DNA from: Ruminococcus sp.
GTDB taxonomy: Bacteria; Bacillota; Clostridia; Oscillospirales; Acutalibacteraceae
NCBI GenBank assembly: GCA_017458845.1
Contig: JAFSZY010000036.1
Span: 1-64,000, forward strand
Length of the DNA stretch: 64,000 bases
Reading direction: 5' to 3'
A model generated the notes under the pieces. It had not been told where the DNA came from, searched no databases, and was given only the letters and a program-made list of their open reading frames with translations. The position numbers and the translations under genes were made by a program. This document shows, one piece after another, positions 7,541 to 15,931 of this stretch; position 1 is the stretch's first letter; the number at the start of each line of letters is the position of its first letter.

Positions 7541-8389
7541 ATGAAAACAATCGTATTATTTAACCCCAAAGCCAACAACGGTCAGGGTGAAGCGGCGGCA
7601 AAGAAGTTAACTGATTTACTCAATGACAAGGAGCTTGATTTTAAGGATATAACCGAAATCAGTTCTTATGAGGAGTTTTTCAAATCCCTCAACAGTGACG
7701 ACGAGATTATCATTTGCGGCGGCGACGGCACGCTCAATTATTTTGTTAACGACACTTATGTATTCAAAATTGATAACGACGTTTATTACTATCCCACAGG
7801 CAGCGGCAACGACTTTTATCACGACGTGCACGGCGGCGACGATAAGGAGCTCGTAAAGATTAACGAGTACATTGTAGACCTTCCGAAGGTTAAGGTTAAG
7901 GGTAAGACATACCGCTTTATTAACGGCATCGGATACGGTATCGACGGCTATTGCTGCGAGGTGGGGGACAAGCAGAGAGATGAAAGCGACAAACCCATAA
8001 ACTACACCTCAATCGCCATTAAGGGGCTTCTGTTCCACTATAAAACTACGAACGCTACAGTCACCGTTGACGGCGAGGAGCATAAGTTCAGCAAGGTGTG
8101 GCTCGCTCCCACAATGAACGGAAGATTCTACGGCGGCGGTATGATGCCGACTCCCGACCAAAAGCGCATCTCTGACGACAAAAAGCTCAGTGTAATGGTT
8201 ATGAGCGGCTCGGGCAAAATCCCGACGCTTGTCGCGTTTCCCAAGATTTTTGAGGGCAAGCACGTTGAGAATAAGATGACCTCGGTATTCTCGGGAAAAA
8301 AGATTAAAGTCGAGTTTGACAGCCCCACAGCGCTTCAGGTTGACGGCGAGACAATCCTCGGCGTAACCGAGTACGAGGCGGAAGTTTAG
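7541..8389 (+). CDS. Diacylglycerol kinase-family lipid kinase
   Basis: 282 residues. The nucleotide-binding signature IIICGGDGTLNYFVND (GGDGT motif) is at about 57-72, preceded by the N-terminal strand IVLFNPKANNGQGE. The phosphate-binding PTGSGNDF motif is at about 86-93. The C-terminal beta domain ends LQVDGETILG, as in DgkB/YegS/LCB5 kinases. The likely reaction is ATP-dependent phosphorylation of diacylglycerol or a related lipid, consistent with its plsC neighbour. Exact substrate not determinable. Confidence 0.85.
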   Translation: MKTIVLFNPKANNGQGEAAAKKLTDLLNDKELDFKDITEISSYEEFFKSLNSDDEIIICGGDGTLNYFVNDTYVFKIDNDVYYYPTGSGNDFYHDVHGGDDKELVKINEYIVDLPKVKVKGKTYRFINGIGYGIDGYCCEVGDKQRDESDKPINYTSIAIKGLLFHYKTTNATVTVDGEEHKFSKVWLAPTMNGRFYGGGMMPTPDQKRISDDKKLSVMVMSGSGKIPTLVAFPKIFEGKHVENKMTSVFSGKKIKVEFDSPTALQVDGETILGVTEYEAEV

Positions 8390-8441
8390 TGAAAAAGGCT
8401 CTATGATAATAGTTGGGGCAAACTCAAATAAAATGTTAAAA

Positions 8442-8672
8442 AGGGGTGGCTCAAAAGCAAGTTTGAGTCACCCTTTAGCGTTATTCTGAGGAGCGTCTTT
8501 TCCTGTCATTCAGAGGAGCGAAGCGACGAAGAATCTTCATCCGCTTTATAACGGTATGTGGAGGAAATGAGCGGACAGGCACAGAGCCCTGTCCATTCGC
8601 GTTCACAACGGAAGCCCGAGACGGACTCCCCTACGGAATGACAGCAGGGCTGACTTTTGAGTCAGCCCCTTT
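8442..8672. repeat. Modular interspersed palindromic repeat
   Basis: This fills the 287-bp gap between the lipid kinase and ohrR. It opens with a hairpin (GGGTGGCTCAAA/TTTGAGTCACCC, 8444-8473) that can terminate the plsC operon. The block GTCATTCAGAGGAGCGAAGC follows, then a GGACAGG...CCTGTCC palindrome and a CCCGAGACGGACTCCCCTAC half-palindrome. It closes with a hairpin GGGCTGAC/GTCAGCCC plus CTTTTT (8647-8673). Related copies are at 11310, 42112 and 63593. Confidence 0.7.
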
Positions 8673-8676
8673 TTGT

Positions 8677-9150
8677 TTAGAGTTCGAAATTTTGATTATT
8701 TTTTGTATTGTTTTTTGTTAAGTTGTCAAGCAACTCATACAATGTTTTGTACAGGGCTATGGCCTTATCAGGCTCAAGAGAAATACAAGAGCCTACTCTC
8801 TGGGGAACGATTACCGCCTTTTCCTTAAGCTTTTCGCCCTTTTCCGAAATGGAAATATTTAAGCTTCTTTCATCTTCTTTAGAGCGTTCGCGGGTAATGT
8901 AGCCTTTTGATTCAAGCTTTTTTAAAAGCGGAGTAAGCGTACCGGAGTCAAGATAAAGCTGTTCGCCCAAATCTCTGACATTGATTTGCTTTTTTTCCCA
9001 TATTACCATCATGGCAATGTACTGCGTGTAGGTTAAGTCCAGCTTGTCGAGATACGGCTTGTATCTGCGGGACATTTCCTTAGCGCACGCGTACAACGGA
9101 AAACATAGCTGATTCTTTAATTTCAAACCTTCATAGATTTCCGATTCCAT
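8677..9150 (-). CDS. ohrR: OhrR-type MarR peroxide sensor
   Basis: 157 residues matching the OhrR family closely from memory: LKNQLCFPLYACAKEM with the peroxide-sensing Cys at about 16, YLDKLDLTYTQYIAMMVIWE, and the winged-helix recognition region GEQLYLDSGTLTPLLKKLE, then SKEDERS in the wing. OhrR is a dimeric repressor released when organic peroxides or hypochlorite oxidise the N-terminal Cys. It lies next to a glutathione peroxidase gene with an OhrR-type operator in front. A second Cys (about 106, GSCISLE) could serve as a resolving thiol. Strong AGGAGG site precedes ATG 9150. Confidence 0.92.
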   Translation of the reverse strand: MESEIYEGLKLKNQLCFPLYACAKEMSRRYKPYLDKLDLTYTQYIAMMVIWEKKQINVRDLGEQLYLDSGTLTPLLKKLESKGYITRERSKEDERSLNISISEKGEKLKEKAVIVPQRVGSCISLEPDKAIALYKTLYELLDNLTKNNTKNNQNFEL

Positions 9151-9169
9151 TCTTTTTCCTCCTGTGTTA

Positions 9170-9198
9170 ATTATATAACAAGTAGTACGCTATTTCAA
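9170..9198 (-). promoter_or_regulatory. Promoter of ohrR
   Basis: Minus strand: TTGAAA (9193-9198), 17-bp spacer, TATAAT (9170-9175). No OhrR-type palindrome was seen in this promoter. Confidence 0.7.
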
Positions 9199-9238
9199 GA
9201 GTATATATTTGTAGTAAATAAAAGTCACATATTGCTTT

Positions 9239-9712
9239 TTAAAGCAGAGATTTTATTCTGCCCTCTATTTTGGCGGGAGTTGTTGTCGAGCCGAATCTAT
9301 CGACGACATTACCCTCGCGGTCAACAAGGAACTTTGTAAAATTCCACTTGATTTTGCTGCCGCCTAAGCCCTTTTTCTGAGACTTAAGATATGTGTAAAG
9401 AGGAGCTTCATTTTCGCCGTTTACCTCAATTTTAGCGAATTGCTTGAAGGTTGTTCCGAATTTAAGCTGACAGAATGATACTATTTCTTCCTCTGTCCCG
9501 GGTGCTTGATTGCCGAACTGGTTGCAGGGAAAGTCAAGAATCTCGAAGCCCTGCTCGCGGTAATCCTTGTACAGCCTCTCGAGCCCGTCATACTGTGGAG
9601 TGAAACCGCAGCCTGTCGCGGTGTTGACAATCAGCAGCACCTTGCCCTTGTAGTCACTCAGGGAGACTTCCTCGCCCTTTGCGTCCTTAACTTTAAAATC
9701 ATAAATATTCAC
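9239..9712 (-). CDS. Glutathione peroxidase-family thiol peroxidase
   Basis: 157 residues, full-length GPx fold. The peroxidatic Cys is in NTATGCGFTPQY (Cys35 region), with the second block ILDFPCNQFGNQAPGT and the third KWNFTKFLVDREG, supplying the Gln/Trp/Asn tetrad. It has Cys rather than selenocysteine, as in bacterial enzymes that use thioredoxin as reductant. It should reduce hydrogen or organic peroxides in the cytoplasm. It is upstream of ohrR in the same direction and carries an OhrR-type operator, so it is probably peroxide inducible. RBS GAGGTAAACA precedes ATG 9712. Confidence 0.92.
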   Translation of the reverse strand: MNIYDFKVKDAKGEEVSLSDYKGKVLLIVNTATGCGFTPQYDGLERLYKDYREQGFEILDFPCNQFGNQAPGTEEEIVSFCQLKFGTTFKQFAKIEVNGENEAPLYTYLKSQKKGLGGSKIKWNFTKFLVDREGNVVDRFGSTTTPAKIEGRIKSLL

Positions 9713-9741
9713 ATTGTTTACCTCTTTTTTGTAAATTTATG

Positions 9742-9775
9742 TATGCAATTTAATTGCATACAATCTAATTGTATT
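9742..9775 (-). promoter_or_regulatory. Candidate OhrR operator in front of glutathione peroxidase
   Basis: Two adjoining palindromes, TGCAATTTAATTGCA and TACAATCTAATTGTA, resemble the Bacillus ohrA operator (repeated TACAATTAAATTGTA). They lie just downstream of the -10 and would block transcription of gpx. Confidence 0.8.
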
Positions 9776-9800
9776 TTATCACAATTTTTTAATTTGTCAA
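9773..9800 (-). promoter_or_regulatory. Promoter of glutathione peroxidase
   Basis: Minus strand: TTGACA (9795-9800), 16-bp spacer, TAAAAT (9773-9778). It overlaps the start of the OhrR-type operator. Confidence 0.7.
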
Positions 9801-9899
9801 GGTTTTTAAAAAAATTCTTAATATTTTTCATAGCGTAAAGCGGACAGAAAAATCACCAACGCTCCATATCCGCATAACCTGTATTAAAAGGTGTTGGAT

Positions 9900-10715
9900 A
9901 TGAAGAAAAAGATTGTATTTGTCGGCGGGGACAAACGTCAGGTTTATGCCGCGCGCAAGCTTTTGCAAAAAGGGTATATGGTGTATCTCGCGGGTTTTGA
10001 TAAGCTAAAAAGCGAAATTCCCGTTATGGAAAATTTCTATGAGGCAGACGTAGTCGTACTGCCTGTCACGGGTTTAAAAGACGGGGCGGTTCCTGCTTAT
10101 TATTCTGATAACGAATTAAAATTAGAAATAGGTAAGCTCAAAGGTAAGCTCGTATTTATGGGAAAAGCTCAAACCTTAAACGTACCAGAGGCGGTAATAT
10201 ATGACCTTTTAAAGAGCGAATACTTTTCCGACGCCAACGCATTACCCACAGCCGAGGGAGCCGTTTTGGTCGCTTTGCAAAACTATGAGGGGACAATAAA
10301 CGGTTCACGCTGTCTTGTTGTAGGGTACGGAAGAATCGGAAAAGTCCTTTCCAAAACCTTCAGGGCTTTAGGGGCAAATGTGAGCGTCGCGACACGCTCA
10401 AAGAAAAAAGCCGAGAGTATAAAGTCGGACGGCAATATGCCGATTGATACGAATAAACTGGGAAGTCTTTGCGGGTACGATATAGTTTTCAACACGGCTG
10501 ACGCGCTCGTTTTAGACAGCGAAATTCTGAGAAACTCGTACAGCTCAACTTTAATAATCGACCTTGCGTCAATGCCCGGGGGAGTGGATTTTAAAACTGC
10601 CGAAAGCATGGACTTCAAAGTTGTACACGCCCTCGCCCTTCCCGGGAAATACTCGCCAAAAGCGGCTGGGGAGATTATATCCGACACCATTCTGAAAGTT
10701 CTAAAGGAGGAGTAA
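9900..10715 (+). CDS. dpaA: Dipicolinate synthase subunit A
   Basis: The start is ATG 9900, since AAAGGTG lies 7 bases ahead; the GTG at 9891 overlaps that site. The 271-residue protein has an N-terminal DpaA domain (KIVFVGGDKRQVYAARKLLQ) and a Rossmann NAD(P)-binding region (CLVVGYGRIGKVLSKTFRALGANVSVATRS, about 145-175). With DpaB it makes dipicolinic acid from dihydrodipicolinate in the mother cell; dipicolinate then loads the spore core. Upstream, no sigma-A promoter is evident, in line with late sporulation sigma control, which is an inference. Confidence 0.9.
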   Translation: MKKKIVFVGGDKRQVYAARKLLQKGYMVYLAGFDKLKSEIPVMENFYEADVVVLPVTGLKDGAVPAYYSDNELKLEIGKLKGKLVFMGKAQTLNVPEAVIYDLLKSEYFSDANALPTAEGAVLVALQNYEGTINGSRCLVVGYGRIGKVLSKTFRALGANVSVATRSKKKAESIKSDGNMPIDTNKLGSLCGYDIVFNTADALVLDSEILRNSYSSTLIIDLASMPGGVDFKTAESMDFKVVHALALPGKYSPKAAGEIISDTILKVLKEE

Positions 10716-10717
10716 AG

Positions 10718-11290
10718 TTGGCAAAGGCGAATATCGGCTTCGCGATGTGCGGTTCGTTCTGTACGTTCGCGAGAGCCTTGCCTCAGTTGGAAAAACTCAT
10801 CGAAAGCGATTATAATATTATCCCTATAATGTCCGAAAACGCCTACTCTACCGACACGCGTTTCGGACTTGCGCAGGGTTTTATAGATAGAATAGAAAAG
10901 CTCACCGACAGGGAGATTATCCACACAGTCAAAGCCGCCGAGCCGATAGGCCCGAAAAAGATGTGCGACCTGCTTGTGGTTGCTCCCTGTACGGGAAACA
11001 CTCTCGCCAAGCTCGCCGGAGGTATTACCGACACTGCGGTCACTATGGCGGTGAAGTCACACCTGAGGATTGCCCGACCCGTGCTTTTGTGCGCGGCGAC
11101 TAACGACGGACTCGGCGCGGCGGCTCAGAACATAGGCAGATTGCTAAACACAAAGCACTATTACTTTGTGCCGATGAGCCAGGATGATTACGTCAAAAAG
11201 CCTAACTCGCTTGTGGCTCACTTTGAGCTCTTGCCCGAGTGCGTTGAACAGGCGCTCAAAGGCGTACAGCCTCAGCCTGTGTTTGGGTGA
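10718..11290 (+). CDS. dpaB: Dipicolinate synthase subunit B (flavoprotein)
   Basis: 190 residues starting TTG 10718 behind AAAGGAGGAG. It is a flavoprotein-family domain: MCGSFCTFARALPQLEKL at the N terminus, LLVVAPCTGNTLAKLAGGITDTAVTMAVKSHLR in the middle and VLLCAATNDGLG. This is the SpoVFB/DpaB pattern. It starts 2 bp after dpaA and completes the two-subunit dipicolinate synthase. Together with spmB at the window end it shows that the host has sporulation genes. Confidence 0.92.
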   Translation: MAKANIGFAMCGSFCTFARALPQLEKLIESDYNIIPIMSENAYSTDTRFGLAQGFIDRIEKLTDREIIHTVKAAEPIGPKKMCDLLVVAPCTGNTLAKLAGGITDTAVTMAVKSHLRIARPVLLCAATNDGLGAAAQNIGRLLNTKHYYFVPMSQDDYVKKPNSLVAHFELLPECVEQALKGVQPQPVFG

Positions 11291-11309
11291 ATAGTGCTAT
11301 TGACTATTT

Positions 11310-11480
11310 GTAGGGGAGTCCGTCTCGGGCTCCCTATTATGTTTCTGTAATCCTGAGCGAAAACGTCCCAGGCGTCGGAGTCGAAGGATCCCCCGTTTCT
11401 TTCTGAACGGTATAAAGAGGAAGGAGATTCCTCGACAAGCTCGGAATGAAAAAAGGGATAACGAGACGGTATCCCCTACA
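11310..11480. repeat. Modular interspersed palindromic repeat
   Basis: This occupies most of the 336-bp gap between dpaB and the EamA gene. It begins with GTAGGGGAGTCCGTCTCGGGCTCCC and ends with the related CGAGACGGTATCCCCTAC. Between lie fragments of the block seen at 8442 and 63593 (GAACGGTATAAAGAGGAAGG, CTCGACAAGCTCGGAATG). The rest of the gap up to the promoter at 11565 shows nothing recognisable. Confidence 0.65.
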
Positions 11481-11564
11481 ACCACTAAATATGTCATTGT
11501 GCATAAATAAGGACCGCTTTGTTTGGCTAAAGTGATGAAAAAACGTGGCGAATAATTAAATTTG

Positions 11565-11594
11565 TTGCCTTTTGATGTTGCTTTATGTTATAAT
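11565..11594 (+). promoter_or_regulatory. Promoter of the EamA transporter
   Basis: TTGCCT at 11565-11570, 18-bp spacer, TATAAT at 11589-11594, 32 bp before the start codon. Confidence 0.6.
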
Positions 11595-11626
11595 GACACG
11601 TATTTTGGATTAAAATAGGTAATTTT

Positions 11627-12529
11627 ATGGCTGACAGACTCAAGGGCAACACAATCCTGCTTTTGACGGCGATAATCTGGGGAACCTCATTTGTCGCCCA
11701 AAGCGAGGGTATGAAGTACATTGAGCCCTTTACTTACAACGCTTTGCGCACGATTATCGGCGGGATATTTCTTCTCCCCGTAATCGCGGGCTTTAAGATT
11801 TTTGACAAAAACAAAGACGAAAAAAAATATTCCGCAAAAGCTACGCTAATCGGCGGGCTTGTATGCGGCGCTGTGCTGTGTGTGGCGAGTTCGCTCCAGC
11901 AGTTCGGAATTGTATACACCACGGCGGGCAAATCGGGATTTGTCACCGCTTTGTATATTGTGATTGTTCCGTTTTATCAGCTCATTTTAGGACGTAAGCC
12001 GAGGAAAATGATTTGGTTTTGCGTTCTTATGGCTGTCGCGGGATTCTATCTTTTGTGTATCAAGGACGACTTTACTGTTGGCATAGGCGACCTGCTGACG
12101 CTTATCTGCGCGTTCGGGTTCGCTCTGCACATCATTTGTATTGACCGCTTCCTCGAGAGGGGAGCCAACGGACTTCAAATGGCTTGTGTCCAGTTCTTTA
12201 CGGCGGGACTTATAATGCTCATTTGTATGTTTATTTTTGAGCATCCTCAGCTTGATAAAATTTTTGAGGCGAAGTACACAATCCTCTACACGGGTATTAT
12301 GTCCAGCGGAGTAGCGTATACGCTCCAAATTGTCGGTCAGCGTTACGCGGAACCGACAATCGCCACCTTGCTTATGAGCCTTGAGGGTGTGTTCGCGGCG
12401 CTTTCGGGCTGGTTAATTCTCGGCGAGGTGCTCTCGCTCAGGGAGCTTTTCGGATGTTGTTTAGTATTCGCGGCGGTAGTTTTATCCCAGATTAAACTGC
12501 CTGCGCGTAGAAATAAAAAATCAATTTAG
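11627..12529 (+). CDS. EamA/DMT-family transporter
   Basis: 300 residues with ten predicted membrane helices in two EamA repeats (PF00892-type). The first begins GNTILLLTAIIWGTSFVAQSEGMKYI; the second spans about 150-285 and includes SGVAYTLQIVGQRYAEPTIATLLMSLEGVFAALSG. These proteins export or import small metabolites such as amino acids or nucleobases; the substrate cannot be read from sequence. It is followed 27 bp later by the NhaC gene, which has its own RBS, so the two may be co-transcribed. Confidence 0.85.
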   Translation: MADRLKGNTILLLTAIIWGTSFVAQSEGMKYIEPFTYNALRTIIGGIFLLPVIAGFKIFDKNKDEKKYSAKATLIGGLVCGAVLCVASSLQQFGIVYTTAGKSGFVTALYIVIVPFYQLILGRKPRKMIWFCVLMAVAGFYLLCIKDDFTVGIGDLLTLICAFGFALHIICIDRFLERGANGLQMACVQFFTAGLIMLICMFIFEHPQLDKIFEAKYTILYTGIMSSGVAYTLQIVGQRYAEPTIATLLMSLEGVFAALSGWLILGEVLSLRELFGCCLVFAAVVLSQIKLPARRNKKSI

Positions 12530-12556
12530 AGTTCTAAATTGAATGGAGGTATAAAA

Positions 12557-14221
12557 ATGTCAAAAACAAAGAAAATTGTGCTTGTTGTCTACATGGTTAT
12601 TGTTGTAGGCCTTATGGCTTTCGCGGCAATTAACGGCGCGGCAACCGGCACGGCTTGGTCACTGCTGCCGCCTGTTCTCGCGATTGTGCTGGCGCTGATT
12701 ACCAAGGAAGTTTATTCGTCGCTCGGTTTTGGTATCCTTATAGCCGCGCTGCTCGCGACATCCTTCCACCCGCTTCAGACTATGAACACAATCATAGGCG
12801 GCGAGTCGGTAGTTGACGGTGAGATTACCAGAACAGGCCTTATCGGCGCTGTCAGCGGTACTGCGGGTGTGTTTATTTTCCTGATTGAGCTCGGAATAAT
12901 CGTTGCGCTTATCAACAAAGCGGGCGGCTCTCAGGCGTTCGGACGCTGGGCGGCTAAGCACATCAAAACCCGTACTGGCGCTATGCTCGCTACATTCGTA
13001 CTCGGCGTGCTCATCTTTATCGACGACTATTTCAACTGCCTTACAGTAGGTTCCGTTATGCGTCCCGTTACTGACGGCCATAAAATTTCGCGTTCAAAAT
13101 TCGCGTATCTGATTGACGCCACGGCGGCTCCCGTATGTATGATTGCCCCGATTTCCTCTTGGGCGGCGGCTGTTTCGGACTACGCTAATCAGGTTAAGGG
13201 CTTTAAAGGCCAGGGATTACAGCTCTTTATCAACGCTATTCCCTACAATTTCTATTCGATATTAACATTTGTATTTATCATTTGTATCTGTGTAATGAGC
13301 TTTGATTACGGCTCAATGGCTTTGCACGAGTACAACGCTCAGTACAAAGACGACCTCTACACCACAGGCGAGAGAGTAGACAAAGAGCTCGAAAATGAAG
13401 CTCCCAACCCCAACGGAAAGGTTATCGACCTCGTTCTTCCTGTTATTGTACTCATAGTTGTTTCAGTTTTTGCGCTGATTTACAACGGCGGATTCCTCGA
13501 CGGCAGCAACAAAGATTGTTACTTTAACTTTATCAACTCGTTCGCGAATACCGACGCGACCGTTGCTCTGCCATGGGCTGGTATTATCTCGCTGGTATTC
13601 ACGGTTGTTTATCTTATTTTGCGTAAAATCGTTACTTTCAAAGAAAGTATGGAAGCCGCCCCCAAGGGCTTTATGGCAATGGTTCCTCCTATCCTTATTC
13701 TCACCTTTGCTACCACTCTTAAGAGTATCACAAACCAGCTCGGTTCTGACGCGTTTATCCAGGATTTGATGAAGAACGCAGGCGGACTTATGAACTTTTT
13801 GCCCGCTATCATCTTCCTTGTTGCCGTATTCCTTTCGTTCTCGACAGGTACATCATGGGGTACATTCGGTATCCTTATCCCGATTGTTCTTCCTATCTTC
13901 ACCGCTAATCCCGAGATGCAGATTATCGGTATGTCCGCGTGCCTCGCGGGCGCTGTATGCGGCGACCACTGCTCACCGATTTCCGATACAACAATTATGT
14001 CCTCCGCGGGCGCTCAGTGTAACCATATCAACCACGTGTCAACCCAGCTGCCCTACGCGCTGACAGTTGCTGGCGTTTCGTTCGTATCCTACATAATCGC
14101 GGGCTTTGTACAGTCTTGGTTCATCGCTCTGCCTATCGCTATCGTTCTTATGGTTGGTACACTTGTTGTTATCAAATTCATCAAGAAGAACGCGAAAGTC
14201 GCAGAAAGCCAGGGCAAATAA
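12557..14221 (+). CDS. NhaC-family sodium/proton antiporter
   Basis: Start ATG 12557 behind GAATGGAGG; the TTG at 12539 would overlap this site. The 554-residue membrane protein has about 11-12 helices. Recognisable NhaC-family segments are VLIFIDDYFNCLTVGSVMRP, FSTGTSWGTFGILIPIVLP and CGDHCSPISDTTIMSSAGAQC. The family exchanges external H+ for internal Na+, or swaps organic anions in some members. Its last helix ends in KKNAKVAESQGK. Probable role is sodium or pH homeostasis in a fermenting gut cell. Confidence 0.88.
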   Translation: MSKTKKIVLVVYMVIVVGLMAFAAINGAATGTAWSLLPPVLAIVLALITKEVYSSLGFGILIAALLATSFHPLQTMNTIIGGESVVDGEITRTGLIGAVSGTAGVFIFLIELGIIVALINKAGGSQAFGRWAAKHIKTRTGAMLATFVLGVLIFIDDYFNCLTVGSVMRPVTDGHKISRSKFAYLIDATAAPVCMIAPISSWAAAVSDYANQVKGFKGQGLQLFINAIPYNFYSILTFVFIICICVMSFDYGSMALHEYNAQYKDDLYTTGERVDKELENEAPNPNGKVIDLVLPVIVLIVVSVFALIYNGGFLDGSNKDCYFNFINSFANTDATVALPWAGIISLVFTVVYLILRKIVTFKESMEAAPKGFMAMVPPILILTFATTLKSITNQLGSDAFIQDLMKNAGGLMNFLPAIIFLVAVFLSFSTGTSWGTFGILIPIVLPIFTANPEMQIIGMSACLAGAVCGDHCSPISDTTIMSSAGAQCNHINHVSTQLPYALTVAGVSFVSYIIAGFVQSWFIALPIAIVLMVGTLVVIKFIKKNAKVAESQGK

Positions 14222-14236
14222 TTTATCGAAATTATA

Positions 14237-14263
14237 AAAGGCAGCCGAAAGGCTGCCTTTTTT
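14237..14263. terminator. Bidirectional terminator between NhaC and TtcA-like genes
   Basis: AAAGGCAGCC and GGCTGCCTTT around a GAAA loop, with T runs on both strands. It serves the convergent genes on either side. Confidence 0.85.
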
Positions 14264-14269
14264 GCGTTG

Positions 14270-15109
14270 CTAGTATTCTTCCAAAAAGCTATGAATCTCA
14301 CCGCCCTTTTTATAGGCGGGGAAGGTCTCGATATTGACCGCGTGAATACTGTTGAAAATACTTTTTTCAATATTCGGGTTGGTCTTTTTGAGCTCCTTGA
14401 TGAGTTCCTTTGTTTCCCTGCGTTTGCTGTCGATGTCGCTGTTTTTCTCGGTGACGCGGCACGCGCAGTTTATGAACTCCAGTCCGTTATACCGAGCCCA
14501 GGCGATTATGTCGTCCTCGCGCACACAGTACAGCGGGCGTATGAGCTCCATACCCTCGTAGTTGAGGCTGTGAAGCTTGGGTATCATACCCTGAAGCTGA
14601 GAGCCGTAGAACATCGCCATAACCGTAGTTTCAATCACATCCGAAAAATGATGCCCCAAGGCTATCTTGTTGCACCCGAGCTGCTTAGCTCTTTTGTAGA
14701 GGTGTCCGCGCCGCATTTTGGCGCAGAGATAGCAGGGGTATTTTTCCGTTTTATCGGTTATTTCAAAAATATCCGTTTCAAAAATCTCAATAGGAATGTT
14801 GAGAAGCTTTGCGTTGCTCTCGATTTTCTTTCGGTTGAGTTCGTTGTAACCGGGGTCCATAACGAGGAATTTTAAATCAAACGGAACCTCGGTATATTTT
14901 TTGAGCATTTTCATCATCACGGCGAGGAGTATACTGTCCTTGCCGCCCGAAATGCACACGGCAATCTTGTCGCCCTCCTGAATCAGCTCATACTGCTTGA
15001 CAGCGCGGATAAACGGCGCCCAGATTTTTTTGCGGTATTTTTTTGTAATGCTTTGTTCCGCCTTGGACCTTATATCCTCATTTCTCATTTCTGCTTTCTC
15101 ATTTCTCAT
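14270..15109 (-). CDS. TtcA-family tRNA thiolation-type ATPase
   Basis: 279 residues with a PP-loop ATP-pyrophosphatase motif SGGKDSILLAVMM (about 54-66). Cys pairs that could hold an Fe-S cluster are in YPCYLCAKMRRG (about 121-132) and INCACRVTEK, with GHHFSDVIETTVMAMFYG between. TtcA adds sulfur to tRNA C32; members of this branch may act on other tRNA positions. It is last in a run with three ABC-transporter genes (5-bp gap). Its first about 11 codons come from a TTTCTCA-type heptamer array, and an in-frame ATG at 15088 may be the true start. Confidence 0.82.
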   Translation of the reverse strand: MRNEKAEMRNEDIRSKAEQSITKKYRKKIWAPFIRAVKQYELIQEGDKIAVCISGGKDSILLAVMMKMLKKYTEVPFDLKFLVMDPGYNELNRKKIESNAKLLNIPIEIFETDIFEITDKTEKYPCYLCAKMRRGHLYKRAKQLGCNKIALGHHFSDVIETTVMAMFYGSQLQGMIPKLHSLNYEGMELIRPLYCVREDDIIAWARYNGLEFINCACRVTEKNSDIDSKRRETKELIKELKKTNPNIEKSIFNSIHAVNIETFPAYKKGGEIHSFLEEY

Positions 15110-15113
15110 TTAT
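15075..15113. repeat. Heptamer array spanning a stop/start junction
   Basis: Repeats of TCATTTC and close variants run from just after the permease stop codon into the TtcA-like coding region, supplying both candidate ATG codons. Confidence 0.6.
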
Positions 15114-15114
15114 T

Positions 15115-15927
15115 CTAGCTTCCCGCGCTCTCGTACGAGCTCACGCCCTTGTTCCAAACGAATATTCCGACCGCCATAAGAATCACAGCCATCATCGCCG
15201 TTCCGCCTATGTTGAAAAGCGCGTTTCCGTTTCCGAGAAAATAGCTCGCTGGGAAGAACGCCGTGAACGCGAACGGAATAATAAACGTGATTATAAAGCT
15301 CAGCGCACGGTTGTAAATCGTTGTCGGGTACTTGGCAAAATCGTTGACCATATAGAACATATAGGTGATGTTTCCGCTCTGCTTTGTCCAGAACGCGATT
15401 GACGATGTAATGAGCTTAACGCCCGTAAAGATAAAAGTCGCGAAAAATACCGATACGATAAACAGCAGGATGTTGAGAAAGCTGACATCAAGATTGACAT
15501 TGGGAATACTCACGCACAAAAAAGCGATTCCCACAACAAGCTCGCCGAACGCGTCAACCTGGAATTTCTCGACAGTTACCGCGAACAATGTGCTCACGGG
15601 GCGGGTGAGGTACTTGTCAAAATCGCCCTTGCGGATTATAAAGTAGCCTATCGACCACAGGTTGTCGAAGAACAGGTGGTCAATCGCCTTGGGCAAAAGC
15701 GAGAATCCGTATATAAAAATTATCTTCTCAAAGGTATATCCTTTGAGGTCGGGAATCTGTGAAAAGATAATCGACAGAAAAAACAGGTTGATGGCCTGAG
15801 TGAGCAGCATTCCGACAGCTCCTGTCAGAAAGTCAACCTTGTACTCCATAAGGCGCTTTAAATCCTGCTTGATGAATATGCGGTGGAGCTTGAACATACG
15901 GTGAGTTTTTTTGAAAAATTTCTTCAT
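15115..15927 (-). CDS. ABC-2-type exporter permease 2
   Basis: 270 residues with six predicted membrane helices and a basic N-terminal cytosolic stretch (KKFFKKTHRMFKLHRIFIKQDLKRLMEYKVDFLTG). It matches the DUF990-type ABC-2 permease family, which works as a heteromeric pair. Motifs include IFIYGFSLLPKAIDHLFFDNLWSIGYFIIRKGDFDKYLTRPVS, a segment characteristic of the family. It partners with the permease at 15932 and the ATPase at 16743. Substrate unknown. Confidence 0.85.
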   Translation of the reverse strand: MKKFFKKTHRMFKLHRIFIKQDLKRLMEYKVDFLTGAVGMLLTQAINLFFLSIIFSQIPDLKGYTFEKIIFIYGFSLLPKAIDHLFFDNLWSIGYFIIRKGDFDKYLTRPVSTLFAVTVEKFQVDAFGELVVGIAFLCVSIPNVNLDVSFLNILLFIVSVFFATFIFTGVKLITSSIAFWTKQSGNITYMFYMVNDFAKYPTTIYNRALSFIITFIIPFAFTAFFPASYFLGNGNALFNIGGTAMMAVILMAVGIFVWNKGVSSYESAGS

Positions 15928-15931
15928 ATGC

